Assembly: GCA_945862215.1 (NCBI GenBank)
Contig: CAMAXY010000003.1
Coordinates: 1 to 64,000 of the forward strand
Source: Singulisphaera sp. GP187
GTDB taxonomy: Bacteria; Planctomycetota; Phycisphaerae; Phycisphaerales; SM1A02
DNA length: 64,000 nucleotides
Direction of reading: 5' to 3'
Made by a program: the position numbers and the translations under genes. Shown one piece after another: positions 25,115 to 33,905 of this stretch. Every line of letters begins with the position of its first letter. Positions within the stretch are counted from its first letter, which is position 1. The notes under the pieces are model-generated. The model was not told the origin of the DNA. It worked only from the letters and a program-made list of their open reading frames with translations, and ran no database searches.

Positions 25115-25849
25115 ATGCTCTCGCATCTTGTCGAACACGCCCAAGGAGTTGTCATCATTCGTTTGCAAGGACGACTCGATCAAGCAGGATGTGACATACT
25201 TGCACAAGTCATAGACCGACACGCGTCGAAGCAGGCTCACATTGTGTTGGATATGCGCGATGTCGATTATCTGTCGAGCTCTACGATTGGTTTGTTGGTG
25301 CAGATTGCACGAGATACACCTCCAGCTGAGTTAAGACTTGCGCTCGCTGCAGTGCAACCTCATGTTCGAGAGTCAATCGAAATTTCGAATCTAAAAAAAC
25401 TTTTACCCATCTTCAATTCGATCGAAGAAGCATTACCAGTTGTCGCCACTCCATTATTGATCGACGAATCAACACTTTTGAGCAATCGAGCTCGAGAACT
25501 CTTGCTGCGATATCTCATGCTGATTCAATATGGTCAGCTTGAGCACTTGGAGGACTTCGTGCACATCGATGTTTCAGTTGAAAGCGTCACCCCAAGTGGC
25601 CTCGAACACATTGCTGACATTCATGCACTTCGTGTTGCGCTCAATTCGATTCGTCTCGAAGGCGGCATCGACATCGAGATTGCAACAATTGTTGCTCAGC
25701 CCGATGCGGTGAGCGCTTGGATAATCGAAAGAACTCGTTCGATGAAAGCTAAGAGCCTTGGGAATCACTGCGCTCTCTTCGCGCAAATTCGTGGAGAACG
25801 AATCAGCCAACTACGGTTTATTCGTGGATCGTCGTTCATTCAAATCTGA
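25115..25849 (+). CDS. STAS-domain protein with NTF2/SnoaL-like C-terminus
   Basis: A 244-residue protein. Residues 1-110 are a STAS domain of the anti-sigma-factor antagonist type: VVIIRLQGRLDQAGCD, then VLDMRDVDYLSSSTIGLLVQ, where one of Ser54-Ser56 would be the phosphorylation site. Residues about 125-240 (LRYLMLIQYGQLEHLEDFVH ... FAQIRGERISQLRFIRG) look like an NTF2/SnoaL-type alpha-beta barrel, often a ligand-binding or dimer domain. The first domain is a firm call; the second is by pattern only. No partner kinase or phosphatase lies nearby. The ATG has no Shine-Dalgarno site. Confidence 0.75.
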   Translation: MLSHLVEHAQGVVIIRLQGRLDQAGCDILAQVIDRHASKQAHIVLDMRDVDYLSSSTIGLLVQIARDTPPAELRLALAAVQPHVRESIEISNLKKLLPIFNSIEEALPVVATPLLIDESTLLSNRARELLLRYLMLIQYGQLEHLEDFVHIDVSVESVTPSGLEHIADIHALRVALNSIRLEGGIDIEIATIVAQPDAVSAWIIERTRSMKAKSLGNHCALFAQIRGERISQLRFIRGSSFIQI

Positions 25850-25951
25850 TGCGAATCAAGAAGCCAAATAGAGTCAAGTTAACGTTTGGTTTTTCTACAA
25901 GTTTTAAAGTTTTTATTTGCTTCGCTCTCAATACAGATGTATGTTGGTGTT

Positions 25952-26989
25952 ATGAAGAACAACTATGCACTGATCTCAATCGGCATGTTCGGTCTTGTCA
26001 CGTCTATTGCGAATGCTCAGTCCCCGAACAACGATTGCAATTTCCCCCAAGCGATTTCTGGCTATGGCGTCACCGCATACTCCACCGTTGGAGCGACGAC
26101 TGATGGCATCGCGGCGCCATCGTGCCTCTTTTTCAACACGAGTCAAATCTATAACGACCTCTGGTATTGCTGGACTGCTCCATCCAACGACTTCGTGAAA
26201 ATCGACCTCTGCGGATCAACCTTTGATAACAAACTTGCCATCTATAGCGATTGCTCTCATTGTCCAGATCCCGCCCTTGTCATCGCATGCAATGACGACA
26301 CCTGTGGGTCAAGTGCGACTATCAGCTTCAATTCTCAAGCAGGGCATTCTTATGGAATTCGTGTTGGAGCGTACGCAACAACAGGATCTGGAACTGGCAA
26401 TCTGACCATTGGTTCAGGATGGTTGCTCGATGCGACGAATCCTGCAAACAATCATCGCTATGTTGCATATTCAACGACAACTTGGGCAGCAGCTGAAGCA
26501 ACTGCCATCTCCGCAGGCGGACATTTGGTAACGATCAACGATCTTGCTGAAAGCGATTGGGTGCATCTGAACTTTGGAAACATCGCCGGCATTGATCGAC
26601 GCAGTTGGATTGGCTTCAATGACGAAGCAAGTGAAGGAACATTCGTCTGGTCGAGTGGCGAAGCAGCGGCATTCACCAATTGGAATGCTGGCGAGCCGAA
26701 TAATTCAGTCGGGGCCGAGGATTATGCTGAAATGCTCGGCAGTAATAGCAAATGGAATGATCTCAATCTTGCTGGCGCTGGATATGCGCACATCGGCATC
26801 GCAGAACTTGGACCAACCGCACCGCCCTGTATAGCGGATCTTGACGGCGATCGAATTGTTGGCGGAGCAGATCTCAGCACACTTTTAACTGGTTGGGGGC
26901 AGAGCGGAATTGGCGACTTGAATGGGGATGGAATCATCTCCGGTCAGGATCTCGCAATTGTGCTTACCACTTGGGGACCCTGCGGTTAA
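25952..26989 (+). CDS. Secreted C-type lectin-like protein with dockerin-like tail
   Basis: A 345-residue exported protein. The ATG at 25952 gives a signal peptide ending ANA before QSPNNDC. Residues about 25-155 form a Cys-containing beta domain (NDLWYCWTAPSNDFVKI, IACNDDTCGSSATISF). Residues about 160-290 are a C-type lectin-like fold: RSWIGFNDEASEGTFVW, then FTNWNAGEPNNS with the EPN sugar-binding triplet and KWNDL for calcium. The end has two dockerin-like EF-hand repeats (DLDGDRIVGGADLSTLLTGW, DLNGDGIISGQDLAIVLTTW) and a CG tail. It is likely a surface or secreted carbohydrate-binding protein. In this phylum the tail may be a sorting signal, not a cohesin ligand. Confidence 0.85.
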   Translation: MKNNYALISIGMFGLVTSIANAQSPNNDCNFPQAISGYGVTAYSTVGATTDGIAAPSCLFFNTSQIYNDLWYCWTAPSNDFVKIDLCGSTFDNKLAIYSDCSHCPDPALVIACNDDTCGSSATISFNSQAGHSYGIRVGAYATTGSGTGNLTIGSGWLLDATNPANNHRYVAYSTTTWAAAEATAISAGGHLVTINDLAESDWVHLNFGNIAGIDRRSWIGFNDEASEGTFVWSSGEAAAFTNWNAGEPNNSVGAEDYAEMLGSNSKWNDLNLAGAGYAHIGIAELGPTAPPCIADLDGDRIVGGADLSTLLTGWGQSGIGDLNGDGIISGQDLAIVLTTWGPCG

Positions 26990-27015
26990 TTTCGCGATTC
27001 TTGATTCAAAAGGAA

Positions 27016-28362
27016 TCAGTACTGAGAGATCACCAGTTCTCGAATCGCGAACTGTGGCAAAATCACAATCGCATTCAAGAGTCCGTGCGCCAGCATCGGC
27101 GCCCACAAGCGGCCCGTGCGTGCATAGAGCCAACAGAGAAATGTTCCAGTCGTGAGGACTGAAATCGTTCCTTCTAATTCATAACCGTGAACGGATGCGA
27201 AGACTAAGGATGAACCAAGCGCCGCTGGCCAGAAACCCCACTTGCCAATGAGTGCGCCAAACAAGAGACCTCGAAAAATGATTTCTTCGACGACTGGCGC
27301 ACCAACTAATACATCAAGAGACGTCAAGAAAGCGGATGACGCAGTTCCAAACATAAGTTTCTCATCCAAAGATTCCCACCAGACATTTGCCTGAGAACTT
27401 TCAGGAAGCACATTCGACAGAAGCGTCAAGATGACACCATCCAGACCTAGGATCGCGACAATCATCGCCAACGTTCCACGCAGATTCATCTGGGTTAGCC
27501 GCGAACCAATTCCAAATGACTCCAAACGCAAATGGTTCGGCCGTGCGCAAAGCAACCATGCAACGCAAGCCACCAGAGGAATTGCAAGAACCATCACAAA
27601 CGCACCGACTGTCTGTACGAATGCTTCCGAGAGCGGCAAAGAATAAGTCGACCAAATCACTGCATCAAGGGCGATGAACGCATAGAGAAATACGATCAGC
27701 CCATACCACGTACCTGCAATCGGCATCGAAAGTGTCGAACCGAATCCAGCATCTGAATGTCGCCTGCGCTTCCAGAGAATGACTCCAAGCCAACCAAGAG
27801 AAAACAACATGGTTGAAATTGTTGCAACAGATGTAACAATCAATGCCACACGACTGATGGTCGGAAGCGGTTCGACTTGCGCATCCGGATCGAAGCGATC
27901 GACGGCTTCATCACGGCGCATATCCAATTCATCACCATCATCGATCGCTCCAATTTCGATTCCTTCATCTCGCAAATCATCCCAGTTCTGCTGAGCATCC
28001 TTGGCACTTTGAACGAAGTCCCTTGACGATGTCGGATCAAGCGAGAGCAGAATCTCATCGTGCATCGTTCGCGCTTCGTACTCATTCATAGTTGACAATG
28101 TGACGACGGGATCATCAAGTGAATCCCACGGTCCGCCATCAACTGAAATCGACACGACGGTGTAGACATCCCACACGGTCAAGACAGTACAAAGAGTCGC
28201 GGTTGCAATCGCAACGGGATGTAAATGATTGAACGCTCTTCGGAAGTCGTTCAAAATAAAAGCCTTAAATTGCGAGCCGACTCCATCAACCCATCGTAAC
28301 GCAATCGATCGATGCCACTGGAAATTGACCAGCGCATGCAGGCTGAATGAAAGATCCGACAT
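27016..28362 (-). CDS. CPBP-family intramembrane protease (CAAX-type)
   Basis: A 448-residue membrane protein with a large non-membrane part (about residues 70-170, acidic) after the first membrane segment and about eight hydrophobic segments in all. All three CPBP motifs are present near the C-terminus: VVEEIIFRGLLFG (E-E-x-x-x-R), FASVHGYEL (F-x-x-x-H) and LWAPMLAHGLLNAIV (H-x-x-x-N). Such proteins are glutamate proteases or processing enzymes in the membrane. The start at 28362 (MSDLSFSL) is an estimate; it overlaps the upstream regulator gene by 77 nt in another frame. Substrate unknown. Confidence 0.85.
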   Translation of the reverse strand: MSDLSFSLHALVNFQWHRSIALRWVDGVGSQFKAFILNDFRRAFNHLHPVAIATATLCTVLTVWDVYTVVSISVDGGPWDSLDDPVVTLSTMNEYEARTMHDEILLSLDPTSSRDFVQSAKDAQQNWDDLRDEGIEIGAIDDGDELDMRRDEAVDRFDPDAQVEPLPTISRVALIVTSVATISTMLFSLGWLGVILWKRRRHSDAGFGSTLSMPIAGTWYGLIVFLYAFIALDAVIWSTYSLPLSEAFVQTVGAFVMVLAIPLVACVAWLLCARPNHLRLESFGIGSRLTQMNLRGTLAMIVAILGLDGVILTLLSNVLPESSQANVWWESLDEKLMFGTASSAFLTSLDVLVGAPVVEEIIFRGLLFGALIGKWGFWPAALGSSLVFASVHGYELEGTISVLTTGTFLCWLYARTGRLWAPMLAHGLLNAIVILPQFAIRELVISQY

Positions 28363-28933
28363 GCCAATTCGCCATTGTCTGCGAATCTTTCTTGGCGCGT
28401 CCTCTACGAGCCTTTGCGACATCGAGAAGATTCTGAATTTGCTGCTGTAACGCCTTGATTTTTGCGACTTCCGATGCTTCGAGATTCTCCCAGCGCAGTG
28501 CTCGAAGAAGTTGGCCGCTTCCACTTGCGGAAGAATCTGCCGCAAATGTTTCTTGACTCGTGGCGACAAATCCATCAACGATCTTGCGAAGGCGTTTCGA
28601 TTCCTTCGGATTTTTCAAATTGCACTTCACTTGAACTGTTGATTGAGTTGCCACAAATGATTCACGACCCTCTTTACCGACTGGTTGAATCAAACCCGCT
28701 TGATGGAGCAATTTGACGTGATAGTAAAGACCAGTACTTTCCTGCTTGAAAAGTTCACTCAAGTCTGGAACAGTCAAAGGACCATTGGCTCTGATTGATT
28801 CGAGAATTTCCATTCTTCGAACGGAACGAACTCCATTCCATATCGCGCGATCAGCGAGTGAAGGCGCAGAAGTGCGAGAAGGTGCAGTGCGTTTATTTTT
28901 CGCACGAGACGATGCTTTGACAATTGAAGACAT
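28286..28933 (-). CDS. Winged-helix regulator (ArsR-like HTH)
   Basis: A 215-residue protein with a basic N-terminal tail and an ArsR-like winged helix at about residues 38-105: RRMEILESIRANGPLTVPDL, then ESTGLYYHVKLLHQAGLIQP. The rest is helical and polar (ASEVAKIKALQQQIQNLLDV, likely coiled coil). It overlaps the start of the CPBP protease gene by 77 nt, so the two are probably co-expressed and functionally linked. No metal-site cysteines are present, which speaks against a metal sensor. Confidence 0.72.
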   Translation of the reverse strand: MSSIVKASSRAKNKRTAPSRTSAPSLADRAIWNGVRSVRRMEILESIRANGPLTVPDLSELFKQESTGLYYHVKLLHQAGLIQPVGKEGRESFVATQSTVQVKCNLKNPKESKRLRKIVDGFVATSQETFAADSSASGSGQLLRALRWENLEASEVAKIKALQQQIQNLLDVAKARRGRAKKDSQTMANWHVGSFIQPACAGQFPVASIDCVTMG

Positions 28934-29028
28934 TTCGTCATTTTAGGCACAATTTCAATTTCGCGTTCATCAAATTGAATAATTTTTGACTCGCAATCAA
29001 ACATCCTGTTTTTTCCTAGACTCCGCAT

Positions 29029-29910
29029 ATGTTGCGAACGCGCTTGATCGTTGGAAGTCTGTTGATTGCAGGACTTGCAGCCATTGCAATGATCGATTCT
29101 TCTTCGCCAATTCTTTGGATTGGGTTCATACGACTTGGGCCTGGCGCGATACTTGTTCTACTGAGTCTTTTTGCATTTGCACCAATTTTGGCTGGCGAAT
29201 TTTCTCGACTGATGCATTCTGCAGAGCATCGCAAGAACACCCCCCTCTATTTCTTGGCGATTTCCATTGGAATTGCAAGCGTTGGCATCGCTGGAGATGC
29301 GCTCCCCAAGCATCTTGTGATGCCCATAGTTATGTCTGGGCCATTCTTTTTGGTGATTGCTTGCGCGATCAACCATGCTCGAACTCGGCTCACAACTGGC
29401 TTTGCAAATTTGGTTGGTGGTGTCCTCTTGGCGTATGCCGCGATCGGCGTGCCACTTGGATTCTGGATTCTCCTGAGGCACGACCGAGATGCATGGACTT
29501 TGGCGGGCGCAATTTTGTGCGTGAAGAGCGCAGATATCGGCGCATATTTCACAGGAATTTCAATCGGTCGCCACAAAATGATCCCTTGGTTGAGTCCTGG
29601 GAAATCTTGGGAAGGATTCTTTGGCGGCGTGATTCTTTCCGCGCTCGTCGGAGCTGGGTTGGCTGCACTCAGTTCTTCTCATGCAGCAATCAACGCCTCC
29701 GTCGATCCTGTTTCAATAGGCTACGGAGCATTCGTAGCAGTTGTTTTAGGCATCGTCGGCACGGGCGGCGATCTTTTCGAAAGCCTGCTGAAACGAGGCG
29801 CTGGCGTGAAAGACTCCGGTACCATTTTGCCCGGGATGGGCGGTTTATACGATGTTTTTGACTCGTTATTGCTCGCAGGCCCCTTGGCGTGGTGGTTGCT
29901 GGCGAACTGA
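29029..29910 (+). CDS. cdsA: Phosphatidate cytidylyltransferase
   Basis: A 293-residue membrane enzyme that makes CDP-diacylglycerol from phosphatidate and CTP for phospholipid synthesis. The C-terminal signature is complete: KSADIGAYFTG, PWLSPGKSWEGFFGG, GTGGDLFESLLKRGAGVKDS and GMGGLYDVFDSLLLAGP. About seven hydrophobic segments precede and surround it. It overlaps or abuts the zinc-ribbon gene downstream. Confidence 0.95.
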   Translation: MLRTRLIVGSLLIAGLAAIAMIDSSSPILWIGFIRLGPGAILVLLSLFAFAPILAGEFSRLMHSAEHRKNTPLYFLAISIGIASVGIAGDALPKHLVMPIVMSGPFFLVIACAINHARTRLTTGFANLVGGVLLAYAAIGVPLGFWILLRHDRDAWTLAGAILCVKSADIGAYFTGISIGRHKMIPWLSPGKSWEGFFGGVILSALVGAGLAALSSSHAAINASVDPVSIGYGAFVAVVLGIVGTGGDLFESLLKRGAGVKDSGTILPGMGGLYDVFDSLLLAGPLAWWLLAN

Positions 29911-29972
29911 TCGTTTGCGAATATTTCATCACTTTGGTGGCACGGCGAAGGTCTGCTAACCTCATAAACCCA

Positions 29973-30716
29973 ATGACTCTCATCGCCGATCTCGTCAGCC
30001 TTCACCTCGTCGACAGCCAAGTTCGCGCGCTGCGAAGTCGTCTCGATTCTGCGGAACATTATGTTGCGCTTCAGGAAAAACAACGACTGCTCTTGACCTC
30101 ACGAATGGACGAGGCAAAGAGCCAGATTCGTCAGCATCAAGCGACTGGTGTGAATCACGAAGCAGAGAGCGGATCGGTCAAGGCACGCATTGATACGCTG
30201 CGGAATCAGCTCAACACCAGCACCAATCCAAAGCAATATGCCGCCGTGTTGAACGAACTGAAGTTGCTGCAGACTCAGCGAGATGAAATCGACGAACTGA
30301 CCATTGATCAGATTCAGAAAACTGATGACCTGCAGACAAAGTTGGTTGAACTCGAACGACTCTCAGCAGAACGTGTGAAGGTTCGTGATGCGGGTCAAGC
30401 AGAATTGAATACATGCCGCGGAGAAGTGGGATCTCGTTTGGGAGAACTCGATCGCGAGAGAACAGTTGCAGCTGCGAAAATCCCTCAGCGTGACTTGGAC
30501 ATTTTCAATCGCGCAGCTGATCTGTACGACGGCGAAGCGATGGCAGAACTTGTCGCAGTTGATGCGCGCCGCCGAGAATATTCGTGCGCAGCTTGCAATA
30601 TGGAACTTCCAGTTGAAAAGTACGCATCATTGGCTTCCAACCCAAATCTCTCTGTGACCTGCACATCGTGTCACCGCATTCTGTATCTCGGCCAAGTCAG
30701 TTCTGCCGTTGGTTGA
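29973..30716 (+). CDS. Coiled-coil protein with C4 zinc ribbon (CT398-like)
   Basis: A 247-residue protein. Residues 1-190 form long antiparallel coiled coils (VRALRSRLDSAEHYVALQEK, TDDLQTKLVELERLSAERVK). The end is a zinc ribbon with CAACNMELP and CTSCHRILYLG. This plan matches the CT398 group of widely conserved bacterial proteins, for which RNA- or secretion-related roles have been suggested but not fixed. The start at 29973 (MTLIADLVSLHLVDSQVRAL) fits the family; an earlier in-frame start at 29889 would overlap cdsA. It is 62 bp behind cdsA. Confidence 0.85.
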   Translation: MTLIADLVSLHLVDSQVRALRSRLDSAEHYVALQEKQRLLLTSRMDEAKSQIRQHQATGVNHEAESGSVKARIDTLRNQLNTSTNPKQYAAVLNELKLLQTQRDEIDELTIDQIQKTDDLQTKLVELERLSAERVKVRDAGQAELNTCRGEVGSRLGELDRERTVAAAKIPQRDLDIFNRAADLYDGEAMAELVAVDARRREYSCAACNMELPVEKYASLASNPNLSVTCTSCHRILYLGQVSSAVG

Positions 30717-30727
30717 TGCAGCTGGTT

Positions 30728-30753
30728 GATCCGCCAGTTTGATCCGCCAGTTT
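30728..30753. repeat. 13-bp tandem duplication between convergent genes
   Basis: GATCCGCCAGTTT occurs twice head to tail (30728-30740, 30741-30753) in the 50-bp gap after the zinc-ribbon gene. Confidence 0.8.
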
Positions 30754-30767
30754 CATCCCCCGTAAAA

Positions 30768-32465
30768 TTATTTCTTCAGCGCCTTTTGGGAAGTGGGTGC
30801 GAATTCCTGCCGAATGACGATCGGGACATAACCGAATTCCATACCCTTTGGCGGCGTGACGAAAAGATTTGCGTCGAAGGATGCAAGTGTTGGTTTGCTT
30901 GCTGCTCCAGAGGCACCTCGTGGAGGCGCGAGATACTCACCGTCGATTGGCCATTCACGATGCATCCGTTCGATGAGTGATTGAAGCGCCGCGCGATCGG
31001 CAACGCTCCATGCAAATTGACCGAAGACAGGTTGGTCAATGAATCGATACCACGAGTAAGTCACGAGTGATCCATCCACAAGTTTCGCAGTGAATGGTCC
31101 CGCGCTTGGTCCTGGCTTCGCCCACGATCCTGCGAGTGGTTCTGCGCTGTATGGCTCTGGCGTTGTGGTTGGCTTTGGAAATTGTCGTTGAGTCAACCCA
31201 AGATTCGCAGGCACTGCGGATGCATCGACTGCAATTCGATCCTTGCCATTCTGCCGAAAATATGCTGGGAATCGAGCGATATTTCCAGTTTGCTTTTTCG
31301 TCCATTGCAATCCGAAAGAGCTGTCTTCAAAGACTGTCGGCGTGACGAGCTCGTTGATTCCACTAATCGATTTCTCGTCCTGCGAATATGTCACTGGCCC
31401 TGTGACGACCTTGGGAAAGAATGTGCCTGCTGAAGTGAATGCTCCCTTTGGCGCGCTGCCGCCGCGACGCCACGCAAGCACCGCGTCATAAAGTGCTGCC
31501 TTGGAATAGAGCGCAACATCACGAACGAGTGTTGTGCGGCCCGAAGCATCTACTGGAAAACTCAACTCGGGTATCCGCGTCCACACGAGACCATCTTTGT
31601 CCGTCGCAAGAAATTCTGGAACAGTATTGATTTCCATCGAGCCCGCAACATCGCCCGAAGCTGCGCGCGCATCAAGACCACGTCCGATGTCGGTTGGATA
31701 GTCATGCGAAATTCTGCTCCAACATTCTGGAAGGTAATACGCGAGTGGACCCTTGAAATTTTTTGCGTTGAGAAAGAGCGTCCAACTGAACGCCCCCGTT
31801 GGCTGAGGATCTGGTCTCGCATCTGTCAGCGGCAACGCCATATATGCATAGCCGAGAAACTCGCCGCTTGGCGCACCACTGAACGGTAATCCGTCTGGCG
31901 GAATCAACAATCGATTGCTGATTTGAGCAATGCCGAGGCGATTGTCTGGGAGCGGTCGAGTGTTATAAAAAAACGACCACCCAGGCGATGCGACTTCGTT
32001 GGAATAGCAATCTGGCGTGCCATTCATGCTGAACTTGGGCGGACCATAATGAAAACGATTTCCAGCCCAGTATCCCAGTCCTCCTTCAAGCGTTTGAAAG
32101 ACACTGTCGAATGTAGGACCTCGCTCTGGCCAACTGTCGCGCGGAATTGTGCCCCTGGGGCAGAGCGGCTCCGTTCGATTATCCGAGTTGTCAGGAAGAA
32201 TCCAAGTGGATGGAAGGCCGATCTGAAAATCTGAGATGGGCTGCGCGACAAGTTGCCAGACTGCGGAATAGAAACCCGCTCCATATCGAAAATCGATCGG
32301 GGACTTTTCACAGCGGCTTGCGATATATCCGTGAAGTCCTTGGTGACGAAGTTCGATTTCTGGCGCTGGCGCCTTCTGCGCGTCACTCTCTGCGCCGGTA
32401 CAGATTGCAAAACTTGCAAACAGATATGGAGCAAGAGCTGCCGCGTGATTCAAAGTTCGATGCAT
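30768..32465 (-). CDS. Secreted protein of unknown function
   Basis: A 565-residue protein with a signal peptide (MHRTLNHAAALAPYLFASFA, then ICTGAESDAQ). The body is rich in aromatic residues, Pro and Gly without membrane segments, for example YWAGNRFHYGPPKFSM, SGEFLGYAYMALPL and YSWYRFIDQPVFGQFAWSV. It has few cysteines. I do not recognise a family. Composition and even codon use suggest a real periplasmic or surface protein. It stands alone: convergent with the zinc-ribbon gene and 43 bp downstream of the zincin gene. Confidence 0.7.
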   Translation of the reverse strand: MHRTLNHAAALAPYLFASFAICTGAESDAQKAPAPEIELRHQGLHGYIASRCEKSPIDFRYGAGFYSAVWQLVAQPISDFQIGLPSTWILPDNSDNRTEPLCPRGTIPRDSWPERGPTFDSVFQTLEGGLGYWAGNRFHYGPPKFSMNGTPDCYSNEVASPGWSFFYNTRPLPDNRLGIAQISNRLLIPPDGLPFSGAPSGEFLGYAYMALPLTDARPDPQPTGAFSWTLFLNAKNFKGPLAYYLPECWSRISHDYPTDIGRGLDARAASGDVAGSMEINTVPEFLATDKDGLVWTRIPELSFPVDASGRTTLVRDVALYSKAALYDAVLAWRRGGSAPKGAFTSAGTFFPKVVTGPVTYSQDEKSISGINELVTPTVFEDSSFGLQWTKKQTGNIARFPAYFRQNGKDRIAVDASAVPANLGLTQRQFPKPTTTPEPYSAEPLAGSWAKPGPSAGPFTAKLVDGSLVTYSWYRFIDQPVFGQFAWSVADRAALQSLIERMHREWPIDGEYLAPPRGASGAASKPTLASFDANLFVTPPKGMEFGYVPIVIRQEFAPTSQKALKK

Positions 32466-32507
32466 GACACGAACGGTATCACGCGGATGTATTTTCTTTT
32501 TGCGATT

Positions 32508-32942
32508 TCATCCATAACCCAATCGATCCAAGTCTTCTTCGGAAAGCCCAAAATGATGGCCAATTTCATGAAGAATTGTGATACGGATTTCGCGCTCGAC
32601 GGCAGATTCGCCGCCCATGGGTTCGCCATCTTCGTCGGTCGTGACATCCCATCCCCCTGCTGCATCGAGAATTCCTCTGCGAAAAATCTGAATGGTCTCT
32701 GGCAATTCCCCAGACGCGCTGACACTTCGCTCAGTGAGTGCGCTGCCGCTATGCAGTCCACAGAGATCCTCATCCTGCGGATCCATATCAAGTGAGCGCA
32801 TAAATTCGTCAGATGGAAAATCCTCGACAATCAGCGGAGATTCTTCCAGCAGCGTATGGATCGACTTGGGAAGTTCAGCGAGAACAGACTCGACGATTTC
32901 ATCGAACCTCTCACGCATTCGAACAGACCACTGCTCGCTCAC
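32508..32942 (-). CDS. Zincin-like metallopeptidase family protein
   Basis: A 144-residue protein of the small zincin group (DUF1025-like). The active-site motif HEIGHHFGLSEEDL carries H-E-x-x-H plus a third histidine-region acidic tail. The preceding part RERFDEIVESVLAELP ... FRRGILDAAGG is the usual layout. The GTG at 32942 overlaps the stop of pyrD and implies coupling; ATG at 32918 is the alternative. The physiological substrate of this family is not known. Confidence 0.8.
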   Translation of the reverse strand: MSEQWSVRMRERFDEIVESVLAELPKSIHTLLEESPLIVEDFPSDEFMRSLDMDPQDEDLCGLHSGSALTERSVSASGELPETIQIFRRGILDAAGGWDVTTDEDGEPMGGESAVEREIRITILHEIGHHFGLSEEDLDRLGYG

Positions 32943-33877
32943 GAAACGACTTGTCCAACAAGTTGCGAAATCTGAGTGACTCCTTGATCGCAAGCCCATT
33001 TGTCAAGACCACGAACGACTCTGCGCGGCGATTTCGGATCGACAAAAAGCGCCGTCCCCATTCCAACAGCAGTCGCTCCCGCCAAGATCAGTTCAGCAGC
33101 ATCTTCCCACGACATCACTCCACCAAGCCCGATGATCGGAACACCAGCATCACGCGCCACGGCGGCATAAACATCGTGCACGATTCGGACAACAATCGGA
33201 TGAACCGCCGGACCAGAAAGTCCACCTTTCCCACGGGAAAGTCTGGGCTTTCGAGTGTGCACATCGATTGCCATTGCTGGCATCGTGTTGCACAACACGA
33301 GCGCGTTTGCGCCACATTCGATTGCCATTGCAGACATCGCAATCGGATCTGCCATGTCAGGTGCAAGTTTCACAAACAACTTTGCATGCGAGACTGCACC
33401 GCGCACTGCGGTGAGAACTTCGCGGAGGGTTGATGGATCTGCGCCGAAATGTCGACCGGTGCTTGTGTTTGGGCAAGAGACATTCACTTCGATTGCACGA
33501 AACTCTTGCGAAGCATCCATCGCGCCAGCAACAGCAACATAGTCATCAATCGTGTGACCAGCAACGGATCCAATCACCACCGCTTTGCATCCACGAACGC
33601 GCGGAACTTCTTCGAAAAGAAAACGATCGATCCCTTTATTGGCAAGACCAATCGCATTCAACATCCCTGAGCGCGTCGGGATGATTCGCCACGGCGCATT
33701 TCCTTCTCGAACTTCTCGGGTGATGCTCTTGGTTGTGACGGCACCAATATCGCTCAGGTCGAAAATATCTGCGAGTTCATCAACATATCCGCACGTACCC
33801 GCAGCAGCGATGACTGGATTTCGCAGGTCGATGCCGGCAAGTTTGGTCAGTAATAGTTGGGGAACTCCCACAGACAT
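32939..33877 (-). CDS. pyrD: Dihydroorotate dehydrogenase, class 1B-like catalytic subunit
   Basis: A 312-residue flavoprotein oxidising dihydroorotate to orotate in pyrimidine synthesis. VPQLLLTKLAGIDLRNPVI opens the barrel, TTKSITREVREGN and RIIPTRSGMLNAIGLANKG follow, and IEVNVSCPNTSTG carries the catalytic cysteine typical of class 1B (class 2 has serine). GLGGVMSWEDAAELILAGA binds FMN phosphate. I chose the ATG at 33877; the upstream frame to 34072 overlaps the divergent TPR gene and lacks homology. The electron-transfer partner PyrK is not next to it. Confidence 0.92.
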   Translation of the reverse strand: MSVGVPQLLLTKLAGIDLRNPVIAAAGTCGYVDELADIFDLSDIGAVTTKSITREVREGNAPWRIIPTRSGMLNAIGLANKGIDRFLFEEVPRVRGCKAVVIGSVAGHTIDDYVAVAGAMDASQEFRAIEVNVSCPNTSTGRHFGADPSTLREVLTAVRGAVSHAKLFVKLAPDMADPIAMSAMAIECGANALVLCNTMPAMAIDVHTRKPRLSRGKGGLSGPAVHPIVVRIVHDVYAAVARDAGVPIIGLGGVMSWEDAAELILAGATAVGMGTALFVDPKSPRRVVRGLDKWACDQGVTQISQLVGQVVS

Positions 33878-33905
33878 ACTTGTAACACATCTATGATCGT
33901 CCAAC

